Positions 31,130-45,100 of a DNA stretch of 64,000 nucleotides are shown one piece after another. This DNA comes from Apostichopus japonicus (taxonomy: Eukaryota; Echinodermata; Holothuroidea; Aspidochirotida; Stichopodidae). The notes under the pieces are model-generated. The model worked only from the letters and a program-made list of their open reading frames with translations. It did not search any database and had not been told where the DNA came from. How positions within the stretch are numbered: position 1 is the stretch's first letter; each line of letters opens with the position of its first letter. Made by a program: the position numbers and the translations under genes. Where the stretch lies: the NCBI RefSeq assembly GCF_037975245.1, contig NC_092572.1:1651501-1715500 (forward strand), written 5' to 3'.

Positions 31130-34100
31130 CACTGCGTGACTCAGTTCTCCGAGATGTCGACATAGTAAACAAGGTAAGTATTTCAATTGCGGCAAGACCT
31201 CGATATCTTACATCACAGTATGTATAGTGGCCTAAAACAGCAACGAATCTTATGAAATATTACCAGACGGTGAGACAATCTTTTAACCATAATTAACTTT
31301 TAACTGAACAATTGCCATCTAACATGGGTTAACAAAGGTTTGAACAATTCCAACAACAATTACTTTCTCTTGTAGCTGCTTGTTTATTGGAAGAGTGAAG
31401 TTAATGAAATGTCCACTTTCTTACGAGAAGTACATGGAAAGTCAATCGTTATTATTTCGCGTTCGCGGTCCTCTCCGCACAATCACGCCACAGGGTGATC
31501 TGAACGTAATTGGGCTTTTACGCATCAAGTTCCTGGTGAGAATCTGCTAACTTTGACATCTAATTTCTTTAAATTACTCTCCCTTTCGACTAAACGGAGA
31601 CCACAGTATCGTGTGTGTACTAAAAAGTATTTTTGGATGAGGTTAAAAAATATGTTTTCTCCTCCAGCTAAGCATTCTAAGTTGATCACAATAATATAAG
31701 CAGTCTTGCAGTATTTTAGCCACTTTATGTAAATTTCTTATATTAACTAAATATATGTTTACCAAAAAACTTCAAAACCTATAGGCAACATTACAATATG
31801 CAATCGGAAAATGATAATTGACTTGTTCGCCATCATTTGTTAAGTCAAATGAACAAATTGAGTAATGAAGTGACGTCCATGACTGTAATTAATACTGAAT
31901 TGTAGGTAGAGGGATGGTCTGATAGTTTTTGCAGCTTCTTTCATGCTGTCTGAGTAATCATTCTTACTACGCCCTTATACATATCGTCATAAAGTTAACG
32001 TATTTACTTCTCAATGAAAATAACAAAGGAATGTATGGCTAGAAGGAGATTACATACCCGGGGCTTTACAAACTGAGCTACCAAGAGCCTTGTTCTTGGG
32101 ATACCTGTATACATATATGCCTTGCCAGAAACCACTGTATACCCCGTATACCTTGTAATCTGTGATTAAGTACCACTTTTCTTTCTGTTTCATTGGACTT
32201 CAAAATGTCATTCACTGTACAAAGAATACTTCTTTCACTGTTTATATTAGCACAGTGAGGATAAATAAAAATTTAAATTTTTATTCAGATAATATTGTAG
32301 CTGCAACGTCATGGTTAAGTATTGGTCAAGTTAAAGAACTTGCTTGATGTCTTTATTGGGTTCCAACTTGAAATAAATGGTTTCTAATGTTTAACAATAA
32401 TCTTACTGTGAAACCTTTATTCAGTTCAATTGTTAGTCAGTACAAACATGCCGGTATAAATCGTGCTTCGGCCAGACATGTTTGTGATTGTCAAAACGCA
32501 ATGACGTTTCGGAGCTGAATTCAAAGTCAAATCTTTCTAAATGCGAGTTACTCCGGGAAATAACATCTCTTTTACGTCATTAGGTCAACATTCAAGGTGG
32601 ATGGCTACTTTAAGGCTTGATCATGTTAGAACTAAAAATAAATTAAGATGTAAGACTGGTGATCAGTTTCATTGGTCTGTTTTGTGGAAAAAGACTATTT
32701 TAGCAATGTGCTGTCAATGTGCTGAAGAAAATTGCAATCATTTGCTTATATCGATACGTTATCACCACACAACCAATGCGGTAAATGACATTTGGAAGAT
32801 CTTTTAATCAGAAATAATCCTTTTTTATTTGATATCATTTGAACTAAGTTTACAATGATCAAATTGTGACACGAAACACAAAACAGGCGCAGGTAATGAA
32901 TGTGCACAACACTGTATACAAATTTCTATTCCATTCTTGTCGCCTTCACATGGACATACAACAACTGCAACAACTATATATAGAGTATGTAACGTTTATT
33001 ATATATTTCGTAACATAGGTCAATGTCAAGAGAGCTTGCATACTACACATAGGCCATGGTATTTACATAGACCTAGCTGTGAACAGATGTGAACTGTGAG
33101 CAAAGTTATGTCATAAGTTTACCGTATCGTACGACTACCTACGCTGAGCTAAAAACCTTTAGGCAGAAGGAAGTCAACCTAAACTTGAGGCACAAACCAG
33201 AATAAATAAGCCAAACGAGTTGACATTTTGCACAAAAAAAAGTATCAGCAACTGGTTGATGTTAACACATGATACTATCAAAAGCAAAGAAAATGCTGAA
33301 AAATAAAATACTTTTTTCCCTCAAAATGTAAACAAAATGGTGGCTATGTTGGCAATATTGAGTCAGACTGGCTAATTGACCACCATGTTATGTGCCGGTT
33401 TATGTTATACTTACATATGGCCTCACCGTATTGTCCACAACTGAGTTTGAAAATCTTCTTCACGTTGGTTAGTTTGTTATTGATTCAACCGAATTGAAAC
33501 TGGATTCAGACTAACTGTAACTCTCGGTTGTCATTGTAGGCCACGTACTAATGTTTAATGTGTTGAGCCATAGGGCTAGACGCTCGTTATACATAGCATT
33601 GGGTAATTCCAACCACGTCATATTCAAATTCAATAGAACCAGTTGGTATACCAATATAAACAAGTACAGTGACTAGCATTTCCATGGTCTACAAAGAAAT
33701 GACTACAGCGGTTCTACAACTACAATAAGTTTACCTATGCAGAAATCGTTACAATCTTAACAGACGTGCATAAGTACAATACAATGGAATAAAGCTCTTT
33801 CGTTAGCAAGGAACAAAATTGGCTATGAAAATTGTTATGTTGTACTCCATATATGCCATAGCCAAGTATATTTAGGGTGATAGTATATGTCGAGTGGGTG
33901 GATATACGTATGCGTCAGGCATTGGCGTAACTAGCGGGAGTGGAGGTGAGGGATCCCAGTCTCACCTCTGGCCCCATCCACCCAAATGATATGGAGGGCA
34001 AAAACTTTGGACGAAAATTATAAATGCATTGAAAGGCTCAGTTAAACCAATTGTAACCTTCAAATAGTTACAGATATCAAGGTCTTATTATGAATAACGT

Positions 34101-35288
34101 TAAGTCTAACTGTCTTTCAGTTGAAGCTGTCGTCACTCAAGATTCCATACTTGTGTCCGACCTTTTTATGATCTTTTTTGATGCTCTTTCACGCCAGTTA
34201 TTTATTTTTTGCTGACGATGTCAAAATTACAACTTTTGTTTTCACTGCTAGATAATGTTTGCAGAACTCACCACGGTGCGCTAATAATATGCTACTTAAT
34301 GTTGAAAATTGGTATTTTTTCATACAATGTTGTGAATTGTCAGGTCTGAAGCTTTTTTAATATTTTCCAGATAGTGATCATGTATGATCAAGTATTATGA
34401 TTTGCTAGCAAATACACAGTCCCATATATCACATGGTTTAAATTTAATCACTAGCAAGCACTATGAGTCTTTCTATATGTTTCTACTTTACCACATCTCT
34501 TTTACCACATCTTGTATATTCATGAGAGCAGAGAAAGGACTTCTGAGGTTATGTGGCGTTGAATGAGAGCCCGTAATACTAACCATATGGATGTATCAGA
34601 ACTCATCGCCTCTTTGTATAGTATACTAAAAGACGGTCTCTTTTGCGTTCATATGCGATTTAAGTGTTGTTTTATTGATGGAACAGAACAATAATGATAA
34701 TAATAATATTAAAAATAGCAACACAAATAGTTCCAAAGGCTCACTATCTCGTTGTTTATCAATATCTAACACCTATAATACCAACATTAAGTTACATAGT
34801 TGGACATATATGATCCATAACAAAATAGATGAGCAGGTTGAATTAATGCAAGGTGAGTTCAATAAATTTGCCAAAATGCAGTGTACTACTAAGCATTTGG
34901 CTGAATCAATCACGATTTAGCAGGCTAAATGTTCATTGGTACTGTTAACAGAGCTTTTAAAGTCATATTTGAGTTGATGATACAGAAAAGGGCGAGGATA
35001 TAGCAGTTGTCTGTAACTAGGATAGTTGGGCTAGTATAAGGGTCTTCTGCAATACAGTCTACTGACCATTGGTTTCGTAGAAAACGTAAATAATAATTAA
35101 ATCCCCCAGTTATATAATACATATATATACATTATGTATAACGAACATTGTGCTTGTTATTTAACTACGGGTTTGCATTATATATCATCATCCCTTGTTA
35201 CCAACATTAGTATACACATCAACGGCAAATCTTTTCTGTAGGTATATATTACGCCATTGTTCAAATACCTAAGGTATGTCAAATAAGT
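31130..35288. other. Intergenic AT-rich DNA
   Basis: No gene is supported. Short frames (for example at 32541-32807 and 34675-34920) show no family signature. Bases 32061-32088 read on the minus strand resemble a tRNA A-box region (TAGCTCAGTT), without a recognisable B box. Bases 33920-33990 look like transposon debris. Confidence 0.5.
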
Positions 35289-35305
35289 AGCTTGCTATGA
35301 ATAAT

Positions 35306-36187
35306 TTTTTTTTTTAAATCACAGAACAATTTATGTGAAAGATTTCATTAAAAATGATGGCTCGGTAATCCCATATAACACGTTTCAAGCGAAAAAATAT
35401 ATTAGAAATTTTCCTTTTACTTCGTACTTTGGGATTATTCACGCCATTCCTAGTTATTGGAGGGGGTACCATGATTCTGTTTTGCTCCCAATGAGTGAAA
35501 ATAACTTTAATATGTGCATGCGCACACATACAATAACCAAAAATGTTTATAATAAGCTAATTACCGGTCTCTGCACGCCCCCGTCGTCTATTATGAAGTG
35601 GCAAGGTATGAATTTTCCAGTGAAAATAGTTTGGAATAAGATTTTTAGGCTGCCTTATACGGCTGTGAATGACCCCAAAGTATCGTATTTACAATTGCGT
35701 TTTCTACATCGTATTTTAGGCATAAATAGCTTGCTTTATAAAATGAAAATGGTTAATTCTCCACTTTGTTCATTTTGCAAGAATGCCGATGAAACGCTTA
35801 TACATTTGTTTTATAATTGTAGTCACGTTGAGCGATTCTGGGAGGCAGTGAATTCAAATTGCATTAAAACTAATTATTCTTTTAATTTGACCAACATTTG
35901 TTTTGGTGATATAGATAATCCTGTGAACTTTTTAATTTTGCATGCTAAAAAGTACATTTATACTTGTAGGTTGGATAACAAAATCCCACATGTGCACGAA
36001 TTTTATTTTAAGTTTCGCTTTCAACTTGACCTGCACTATTTCATTTCTAAGCAAAACAACAATTTGTGTAACCTTAACGACTTCTATGATTTCTTTATGT
36101 AAGCTTCTTATGTAAGTCTTTTTGCTGATTCTTTTGTATTATGTGTTACGGTATTGTAAATAAATACAGTGGAAAAAAAAAAAAAGA
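35306..36187 (+). mobile_element. 5'-truncated L1/Tx1-like LINE with 17-bp target duplication
   Basis: The insert is flanked by AGCTTGCTATGAATAAT at 35289-35305 and 36188-36204. It ends in a poly(A) tract (36172-36185). A 768-bp frame (35335-36102) without stops encodes the ORF2 C-terminus. It has the WNKIFRLPYTAVNDPK segment, LQLRFLHRILGIN, and the terminal Cys-His motif CSFCKNADETLIHLFYNC. The intact frame and clean duplication point to a recent insertion. A run of T directly follows the left duplication. Confidence 0.9.
35335..36102 (+). CDS. LINE ORF2 C-terminal fragment (255 codons)
   Basis: This is the only coding content of the truncated LINE. It contains no reverse-transcriptase motif, only the downstream domain with a C-x2-C...H-x4-C zinc-binding pattern, so it has no replication capacity. 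The frame starts inside the ORF; no native start codon is present. Confidence 0.85.
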   Translation: MKDFIKNDGSVIPYNTFQAKKYIRNFPFTSYFGIIHAIPSYWRGYHDSVLLPMSENNFNMCMRTHTITKNVYNKLITGLCTPPSSIMKWQGMNFPVKIVWNKIFRLPYTAVNDPKVSYLQLRFLHRILGINSLLYKMKMVNSPLCSFCKNADETLIHLFYNCSHVERFWEAVNSNCIKTNYSFNLTNICFGDIDNPVNFLILHAKKYIYTCRLDNKIPHVHEFYFKFRFQLDLHYFISKQNNNLCNLNDFYDFFM

Positions 36188-36599
36188 AGCTTGCTATGAA
36201 TAATACTTTAACCTTGTAAGGTATATTGTCGTATATACGTAAGGTATATTGTCGGTAAATAAGCCATAACGCTCGTCTTTGAAAGAAACCTAGCTTTTAA
36301 CAGCTTCTCATGCATATCATGTTTGATATAGCGCATGCCGTTTTTTACTTTACAAAACAGTAACAAAGAAAACCCCAACAGGCATAGACCAACCTTAAAC
36401 AAACATTTAAACAAACTGGTGAGGGTGGATTTTCAGCTTCGTGTTTACGCTCAACTGAAGAAAAACGTTTATGATTGATACTTAACACAAGTAAAGTAAA
36501 AAATACGCTTTCTTTGCCTCTATATAAAGGAATGGGGCAGACAAATGATGTCAAAGTAAGCATACACCAAGCAGGAGTCACATGTTATATGGCAGGGGA

Positions 36600-36880
36600 A
36601 GTGGCGTAGGAAGGTACTTTGAGTGGGGGGTCTGAAGACTGATGGCCGGCCTGGGGGAGGGGTCTAAGGGGACGGGGTGTTCCCCTCCTCTTTGGATTTT
36701 TTTTTTGCATTTTCACCTGGCCTTAGATGCAATTTGGTGCTCCAAATGAGATTTTTTCTCATTTGGAAATGAAAAAGGGGTTTTCTGACTTGCGGAGCAG
36801 GGGGGCGGAATGACACTTCCGCCCCACCATATTTTTCACTGGGGGGCTGGCGCCCCCAGCCCCCCGGTTCTACGCCCTTG
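36600..36880. repeat. Small G/C-rich repeat with weak inverted ends
   Basis: The left end AGTGGCGTAGGAA and the right end TTCTACGCCC are near-complementary. The interior has GGGGGCTGGCGCCCCCAGCC hairpin-like sequence. It resembles a non-autonomous DNA element of unassigned family; no target duplication was fixed. Confidence 0.4.
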
Positions 36881-36884
36881 GGCA

Positions 36885-38637
36885 CGGGCGTATCCAGGAT
36901 TTTCTAACCCGGGGGTGCGAATTACTATCTAAGCGGAGTGCCACCATCGGTTGGCGCTGAGCGTACAAGAACATTTCTGGGTTTGTTACCCCCCAGATCA
37001 CCGGAAATGGCACTTCTCGGTCTTGACAAAGACCAACCAGATGTACACTTTTGCCTGAGAACCAAGTATTTCCCAATAGTTTTGTTTTCATCCATAACCT
37101 TTTTGAAGATTGCCACCAGTCACACATCATGTTCGACCTCATCGCATGTCCTGTGGATCATTGCTTTTGTATAGGTGATTCTACGTCGCGGCCCACAATA
37201 CCCGAAAGCCCCACTTTTCAAGGTTTTAAGCCCATTATTTGTACAGAATGTTGGTCAGGAAATTTTTGAAAATTCCGACACAGTTAATTTATTGGTGTAC
37301 AAATATTAAAACCTTTTATAACGGCTATTATAAAACTTGGTTGAAGGAAATGAAAAATAGCAGAAATTTCCGATATCAGATTTCAGTTATTTCGAAACCG
37401 AACACTACACGCAATGGCGAAGGAGGCGGGGCTACAGCCCCCCCCCCCCCCAACCAAATTTGTTTTCCCTGAAAATTCGGGCAATATGCTGAGAATTGTT
37501 CGAGCACCTACTGAAAGAAAAATAAATTGCAATGATGGAAATGAATAGTTTAAAAATTATCTCCTTGGTAATTAAAATAAAGTTCTAAGCTTGTCCGACT
37601 AATTCGCCATTACTAATGTAAAAGAGAGTTTTGACATAATTGGATCTCCATGCTTTTTCTCCATCTACATAAGACATTCGTTGTTTACATCAGCATCCGG
37701 TGGTATACTGCGCAACTTTTACGGACCGTACGGTACACGCTGGCATGCGATGTAATAACCGATGCTTGCATGATATTGCCATGAATGTGTTGAACGCGCG
37801 CGAAGCGCGCGAAAAATTTTAGTTATATTTTGCGGGCAAGTCGTTACAGCCCCCAAATCTAATTGGGCTCCTACGTCTTTGACTACACACATAGACAGTT
37901 TTGAGGCTGATATGATGTGATATCTGCTCTTTGCTTTACAAATTCGAACAGGCGTGTATCGAGTAATTTGCCAAGGGAGGGCGAAGTCTGTAGGCAAACT
38001 ATCTAAGCGTAGCGCCACAACCATAAGTTGGCGGAAGCGTACAAGAACACTTTGGCCGAAAATGCATCCCAGATCGCTGGAAATGACACTTCCCAGGCCT
38101 TGTAAGTTGCATCTAAGCATTTTCTATTTTGAAAATTACTAGCGATATCATAAAGAAAATTTGCTCTGGGGGGGGCGGTCGCCCCCTTCCCGAATTGCGT
38201 CATGTTCCCCGACGACTCGGTCGAGTTCAAGACCAGCCACAGTTGGTTATGATAGACCATATATAGTATGTATATAGATACATTAGTGAGAGAGGAAAAA
38301 TGGAAACGTCAAAAATGTGTATCGGTGTAAGGATTAGTGTGAGGCGCACGTCCCCTCCGTAATCCTCGATCTATCACTGGCTACCCTGTGTATATAATAG
38401 GGATCAGCGCTGTAATTATGACTGTTCCTCTTTCTCTTCCCGGTGTCTTGGCGTTTATCTTCTACTCACTCTTTTTCTCCTTTATCTCTCTTTCTTCTTT
38501 TTCTTTTCCCTTCCTTCCTCTCCTCCTCTTCTTTTACCCCCTCTTTTCCCCCTTTTTTCTTCTCTTTTTTCTCTCCTCTTTTTCTTACCCGGGGGGGGGG
38601 GCGCGCCCCCAACGCCCTCCCTGGATACGCGCCTGTA
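36885..38637. mobile_element. Degenerate element with GGCGTATCCAGG-type inverted ends
   Basis: The left end CGGGCGTATCCAGGA and the right end (reverse complement of CCTGGATACGCGCC) share CGTATCCAGG and are followed by G-rich runs. Inside, related blocks repeat at ~36925-37035 and ~37998-38105 (CTATCTAAGCG, GCGTACAAGAACA, then CCAGATC and GGAAATG). Minus-strand frames over these blocks encode similar short peptides and may be fragments of an old element protein. The family is not recognised. Confidence 0.4.
38460..38600 (+). repeat. Pyrimidine-rich low-complexity tract and G run
   Basis: About 125 bp of nearly pure C/T are followed by a run of G at 38590-38601. The open frames here are compositional artefacts. 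Confidence 0.8.
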
Positions 38638-38917
38638 TGGTTAAGTTAATAGCTATTAAATATTATTGAATGACGGTTCATTTGATTCCTTTCCAATCAA
38701 ATAATTTATTCAATTACCGATTGATAATTGCATGATTTAGTCATTTATAAGGTTAAGTAGGTGTATGTAGGAAATTACAGAGGTGAAAGGCAATCCCGTA
38801 ATAGTGTAGGTACACTGTAATTCTGTACATGACACTTCCTCCACAGCCGTACTACGTATTCCACCATCACTCATAACCCTGACTCTATGATCCTGTACGT
38901 TAAATTTGAGTGAAAAC

Positions 38918-39010
38918 AATAATAATAATAATAATAATAATAAACAGTTCTTATTAAGCGCCCGTAACAGAAGTCTCAGGGCGCTTTACAAATAAAAAGG
39001 TCAAAAAATA
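38918..39010 (-). mobile_element. CR1/L2-type LINE or SINE 3' tail
   Basis: On the minus strand, TTTGTAAAGCGCCCTGAG and GCGCTTAATAAGAACTG precede a (TTA)n run. This is the usual 3' end of CR1/L2-like elements and SINEs sharing their tail. The body may extend to ~39240 but is not recognisable as coding. Confidence 0.5.
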
Positions 39011-39249
39011 CATAAAAGAATACAAGTCAAACACACAGCTAAAGAAGCATATGACCGAATGATAAAAAGTAAAATAGCACACAAAAGGCAATAACCATGG
39101 ATAAAAAAGCACTAACATATATAGACAATGAATTACTGGGTAAAGAGATGAGTTTTCAGTTTTGAAAAAAACAATGATATAGCATATTAACTTTTTATCC
39201 CAAGAATTACCCTCATGTGTTGATCTGTTTATAGAATAAATCAAAGAAA

Positions 39250-42200
39250 TAAATACACATGTTGAATTTGTTACTTACAAAAACTGCATTAAAAAATAAG
39301 GTATAATTCAAAAAAACATAAAAATGGTAGTTCATGGAATTGCAGGTTTTATTTCAAATGTTTGTTATATGACAAATATGACGTCACGATAAGCTATTTT
39401 GCACACATTTCCAAGTTCTACTGACCACGTTATCTATGATGTTGTCCATTAATCAATCAAAGTTATTCTTTATACTTTGATATCTTAGCTAAATGGTACT
39501 AATGATATCGGCCATATTCTCATTTTGACATGCGCGCAATGTTAAAAATGTTGTGTTGTTATTTGTCATAAATCGCAGAGTAACTAGATCTTTTGTTTAG
39601 GCTGTATATGGCATTGTCCCGTACAATTTTGTATTACATATTGATGCTTCTCTTATGATTTAGTTTTTTTCAAACTGCCCCCAGGGTCCATCAGTCGTTA
39701 AAATAGTGTCAATAACATCTCACTTACCAACTGTATCTAACTAGGGCAGAATAATCGAAACACTAATGTTTACTGCGTTATCGCAATCGATCGTAAAGGT
39801 AGCCTTTTTCTTCAGCTTAACAAACTTGGTGGCGGAATGAAACAAACAACGACGTTACACAACGAAAATACAGTTAGGAAGAAATGTGCGACAATCTGTG
39901 TAAGCACTCTCCACCATGCCTCACACACACATACCTCACACAAACGGCAACGTTAAAATACTTGCCACCTTTCTCTCCCAATTCAAAATGGAATCTTGGT
40001 CAAACTATTACTGTCTCATCACCATAGACCTTTTTGAAATTTCCACACAATGCATTTTCATGACAACTGTTGCTATGGTAAACGATAGAATTTCAATATA
40101 ATGCAACAGCCTTACAACAAAACCATATCTCCCGTGTACATTGCAGGTTGGGTGCATGAATTAAGTAACTTAGGTCTTCCTTATAGCAAAATAGCGAACG
40201 AAATATTTTTCGTACTTACAAACTAAGCATAACGTTAAATAATGCTTTCATTGATCTTTTCCAAAGTATTATTTAACTATACCGCCAAGCAGTCGTTCCT
40301 TTCAAAGTAATCGGCAATAGGAAGAAGAATTGGCTCGAGGCGATTTATTCAATCATATTAAATTAATAATAATTGCATTATTAAAAGTATTATTTATTAA
40401 ATATTACTGTTGGGCATATACTCCTTTGGGAGATTCGAGACGTAACGGAACAGAAATGTTCGACAATAATCTTTTTTGAAATCGGTATTGCAATTATTAG
40501 TTGTAAACAATCCCTTTCCAGTTTTTGTATAAGTCTGCCTCTGAAAGGTCATGCTATTATCGAGTCGTTACGATTAGAAATCTCGTTTCCTGCTATTATC
40601 TCTCTGCGGTAACAATGACGTCAAAGTGAAAGTCAAAGTGAAAGCTCTTGTATCGTTTATATGTTATTACTTAAATTATGCTTCAGTTCTATTATATTAC
40701 TCTCTCAATACAACATAAGGGGAAATAATGAACTAACATTTCGAAGTCATTGTACTATACGATAATGATGTATTAGTGTTTTAATCTTCCTACGAGAGAA
40801 CAATAAATCACTGAAACACTGCGGCTACATCCCCTCCCCACCCAAACGCAATATATATAGTGCTGAGATATATTCCAAGGTTTACAAGAGGAGTAATTGA
40901 CATTTATGTGTGTGCTTCAAATTGCTAAGAAGCAACTAGCTGAAAGTGCTGGAACTCTCGGGAGCTTCCTCGTTGTGGTCCCAGCCAACAATTTACACCA
41001 TTGAAATACTTCATACACGTAAAGATTCATAAGTTACACAATTATAAAAGCAAATTTTACTTTTTAAAAAGGTGAATCGAACAGTCACTGCATTCGATCC
41101 TTAAAAGCTAAGTGGTATCGAAAGCGACGTTACTAGGTAAATGCAGCCGGTCCCGACAAAGAAAAACACCCATCCACTGATGCCGACCCAGTAAAAGAAA
41201 TATATAAAATCTCTCCACCAAACTGGAAATTGAAAGGAAATTCTTTCTCATGGAGAAAGCATGAACGTTCCATATCCGTGCGTCCAGGGTGTAAAGTATC
41301 AAGCAAAATTACCAAAGGTCAAACCAAGGTTGGACTTGATGATTATGGTTTGTCCTTTAAGGGTCATATTATATTCCTGTTCATCTTCTTGCTACGTTAC
41401 TACCACCCTATAGTAAGAGGATTGACACGGATCCAACCTAAATACGACCTAAATACGAATCATATAGCACGTGAGTTCAGCATGATGCCTGCGTGATATA
41501 TTAATCGCATAACTACACTTATATTTCAATATTAGCATTAATGTCTACGTTATTTGAAGGTACTACAACTACAACCTGACTTGTTTGTGTTTCATAAGGT
41601 ATTAGCTAGCATTATCCATTGCAAAGCTCAAGATATATTTTCCCACATATGAAACTGTAAGTGCATTCATATTTAACGGAAAGCAATTTCTGTATGTATT
41701 GTGATATTAGAATAACAAATTATCATTTTTTTTTATAGATTGTCAAACAAATATCGAAATAAGAAACAAACCTGAATTATCTGTGTTCAAAGGGAGCACT
41801 GCATCGGCATCCATTAGTTGCAACAACTTTTAGGGTATCCTGTATCGTAAATAGCAATTGCGAAATCCTAGAAAATACAGCTCTAAGGTGAGAAAAGTTC
41901 TAACAATCAATATTTACAGCATGCCTTTACTACATTATGAAGAATGATCAAATTAATTAAAAATTGTATACATATGCAGATCAATTACATTGAAAAATAC
42001 TTCAAGTTCTCCATTCTAAGTAACTTTGTTATATAGTTATATTGACGGAGTGGTGGTGGGGGGGGGGGGGTAGATGTTGGAAATTAGGACTAAAACATTA
42101 CTCCTCTCTTTACACTTTACGCCAAAACCTTAATCTAATGACTATCGTGAATAAGATTCCATTTCGTTTGCAACACTCAGGTTTAAAACAAGGAAGTTGG

Positions 42201-44930
42201 TAAAGTGCTATGCAAATTTGCCTTATTATCGATGGATTGGACCATCGCACAACTTATGACTTCATTAACTACTGTACTGCTTTAGTGATATAAAGTGATC
42301 AATAAATAAGGACAACGATTCTGAAACGTTTGCAGTTCGTTTGACCAGGGAGTTGTTATGGAAAAACTCCCTGGTTTGAAAAAGTTATTCATTTGTAAAG
42401 GAAAGTCGAAAGTGATCGGCATGGCACGTTTCCATAATTTCCGGGTGATTTTGTCATGCCCGACTGTTGATATATTGCAGCATTGTAAATCCATTCGTGG
42501 TACGTCGTCCGTTAATCGTTTATCATAGCGTGTTTGTCAGAAACATACATAGTGTTTTATTCAGTTTCCTTCTTAAACTATTTAAACGATGCCACTAAAC
42601 GGATGAAGGCTAACCATTTCTCAAGATACAAAATACATCTGTGTGACATAGTAATAGCTTTATCTTTGCACACCATAAATTTTACAATAATTTTATAGGG
42701 AAATATTGTTTCTCAAATAGATGCTTTGGTTTCAAAACAAAACAAATAACAAGAAAGCACATATTATAAACCTGTAAGCAATGTTGGTGCCCCTCATAAA
42801 TTGTTGGTGCCCCTCCAACTCGGAGTATCTGCTTCCCAAGGGCCCAAACATTTCAGTAAAGCCGTCTCTCTAACATTTCGGTCTTATCAAAGCCAGCATG
42901 ATGAAAAATATAGACGGCTGGGCTTCGTGCTTTATGTATAAAGGTAAGTGACTAACATCAGATTGTACAACATTTGCGAACATGTAGGAATACCTTGTTT
43001 ATTTTGTTTAAAAAGTAAGAACAACTGTGTAAGTCGCGGCTAAAATCTAGTGAGTTGTAATCCATTACAACTACATTTTTCACACAAATTCGAGCTAATA
43101 TGCTGCATCAAGTGTTTACATATTTGAAAATGAAAGACATTTTGACAATTAGATCAGGATTTTGTCGAAACCTGGTTGTTATAACGTAGGCACCCTAGTG
43201 CGAGTCCTTGTTTTGGGTGTTACAAGATGGCGCTAGTGACATTTATATCGCTGCAAAGCGTATTGTTCTTTGCAGGTGCGATATGGCTTCTATCTTTACA
43301 TTTCTGTGTCACATGTACCTACAGGGTTTACTTACAATATAGTCTGCAGTCAAGTACACTATGAATATTCAATATAACACAAACATCAATATATAACTAG
43401 TTGGAATTTTCCATTTTTATTGGGGGTTGGGAAAGATTATACTTTAAAAGGTATATGTATGATAGCAGTGTAAACAGTGTACTTGCGATTATAGTTTTTC
43501 GACCAAACCACCTTTGTCATAGTGAAGAGAGCTGAAAGCTTACTTTGCACGCCTTAGAGATGGAATTGGGAGGAAGTGGGAGTAATATGGAAGAATTAGG
43601 GAGAAGTAGGAAGGTGTAGGGAGAGTAACTGTAGCTTAAAAGGTAACTGAACTCCAAGGATCATTCTCGGCGTGCAATGAACTCCAAAATAGGAACTACA
43701 GGTCAGCTGGGCTGCTCCCTGAAGGTGTGGTATTTTAGGTTAAAGAATGATCCCCAAAATGAGCTACATCATTCCAAACGGTAACCTCTTGAAACCACGT
43801 TGTACTTGATGACCATCATTATAAGGTCTTTAAAACAAGATTGGTGACGTTTAATTGGTGGAAGTGTCTGCCTGACATAAATTTTGGCTCCATAACATTA
43901 AAGTCAAACAAATCTGTTTTAAAATTGTGTAATATTTCAATATATAAAATTATGTACACTCCAACGCTATCGCAAGAACATTTAAGCAACATATGTTGAG
44001 ATTGCATACACCATGAAAGTACTTTAGAACTTCATTATTTTTCTTAGATTGGGTAAATACCAATAGACCTGTGTTTGCTGCAGTATTGTAGTACTCTAGA
44101 AGTGTTAAGTGTTGTGTAAACAAGTAGTACTCAGCACTAGCACGTGATCTAAAGTACTCAGACATTACAGTACTCTTACTCATCAGTAAGAACTTTTATT
44201 CGGATGTACAAATACTCATACTTGAACTCGATTTAAAGCATATGGTTCTCGATTAGGACGAGTACTTAAAGATTACTTGAGAGTACTAGATTAAAAGAGA
44301 GCTATGTTCTTTTGAAGTAATAACAAGAAGCCGAGGAATTTTTGATTATTTACATATGAATTACAGTATAGTTTTACTATAATACTTCTCTCATGCACCT
44401 ATACCCCAGCAGAATATAATTTACATGCCTCCTATTACATTACACAATATACATGAGCGATGTTTGTCGAACAGTTGTTAGTACACACGTTTTAGCCAAC
44501 AATCTTGCATCTTTTCCATTGACACCAGCAAAAGTTTGATGATATTGACACCTTATGAATTTTGAGAGCAATATCAAGGTCCGAGCAATGTCGTCATATT
44601 AAATATTACATTATTTGACTACAAGGACTTCATAAGGGAGCGGAAGTTTCTAAAATATTTCACAACAAATACTACAAAAGTATCGCATGAAAAGAACACC
44701 TAGTGAGTATTCGGATTCTAAAATGTTGAACTTAGACACTGTTACTCGTCACTCGGATCCTAAAGTGTAGTATGGTACTTGGTCGTGGGAACCACAAACC
44801 CTCGGAAGCACTCGATAATCACAGACATGTCCTCATCCACCACTGGCTTAGTGTGCCTCAAATGTATGCCCATCTTGATGTTTTGATGCTGTGACTTTAA
44901 AGGTAAGGGAATAAACCACAGAATCACCTG
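39250..44930. other. Intergenic AT-rich DNA, no gene seen
   Basis: Short frames only, none with domain or splice support. A G run lies near 42056-42070. Bases 44089-44290 are enriched in the palindrome AGTACT and close variants (44090, 44126, 44153, 44169, 44285). Confidence 0.5.
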
Positions 44931-45100
44931 AATACTTTGTAATTTCTGTAATTCTTAGGATGCAATATTTTTAGACTGTAATATTTTTAAGCTGTAACAT
45001 TTTTTAGTTGTATCATTTTATGCGTTTCTGTGAAGCTGCTTTGAGATCATTCTTTTTATGTAAAGCGCTATATAAGAATAAACTATTATTATTATTACTT
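44930..45100 (+). mobile_element. CR1/L2-type LINE or SINE 3' tail
   Basis: TGCTTTGAGATCATTC, then TGTAAAGCGCTATATAAG and a (TTA)n run at 45085-45096. These form the same conserved 3' tail type as at 38918-39010, here on the plus strand. Confidence 0.55.

Noticed and set aside
32046-32110. tRNA gene on the minus strand
   Set aside because: An A-box-like TAGCTCAGTT is present but no B box or cloverleaf; at most a SINE relic.
38737-38919. Minus-strand frame with CTELQCTYTITGLPF, vaguely FN3-like
   Set aside because: A single short frame next to a LINE tail with no neighbouring exons or firm family match.
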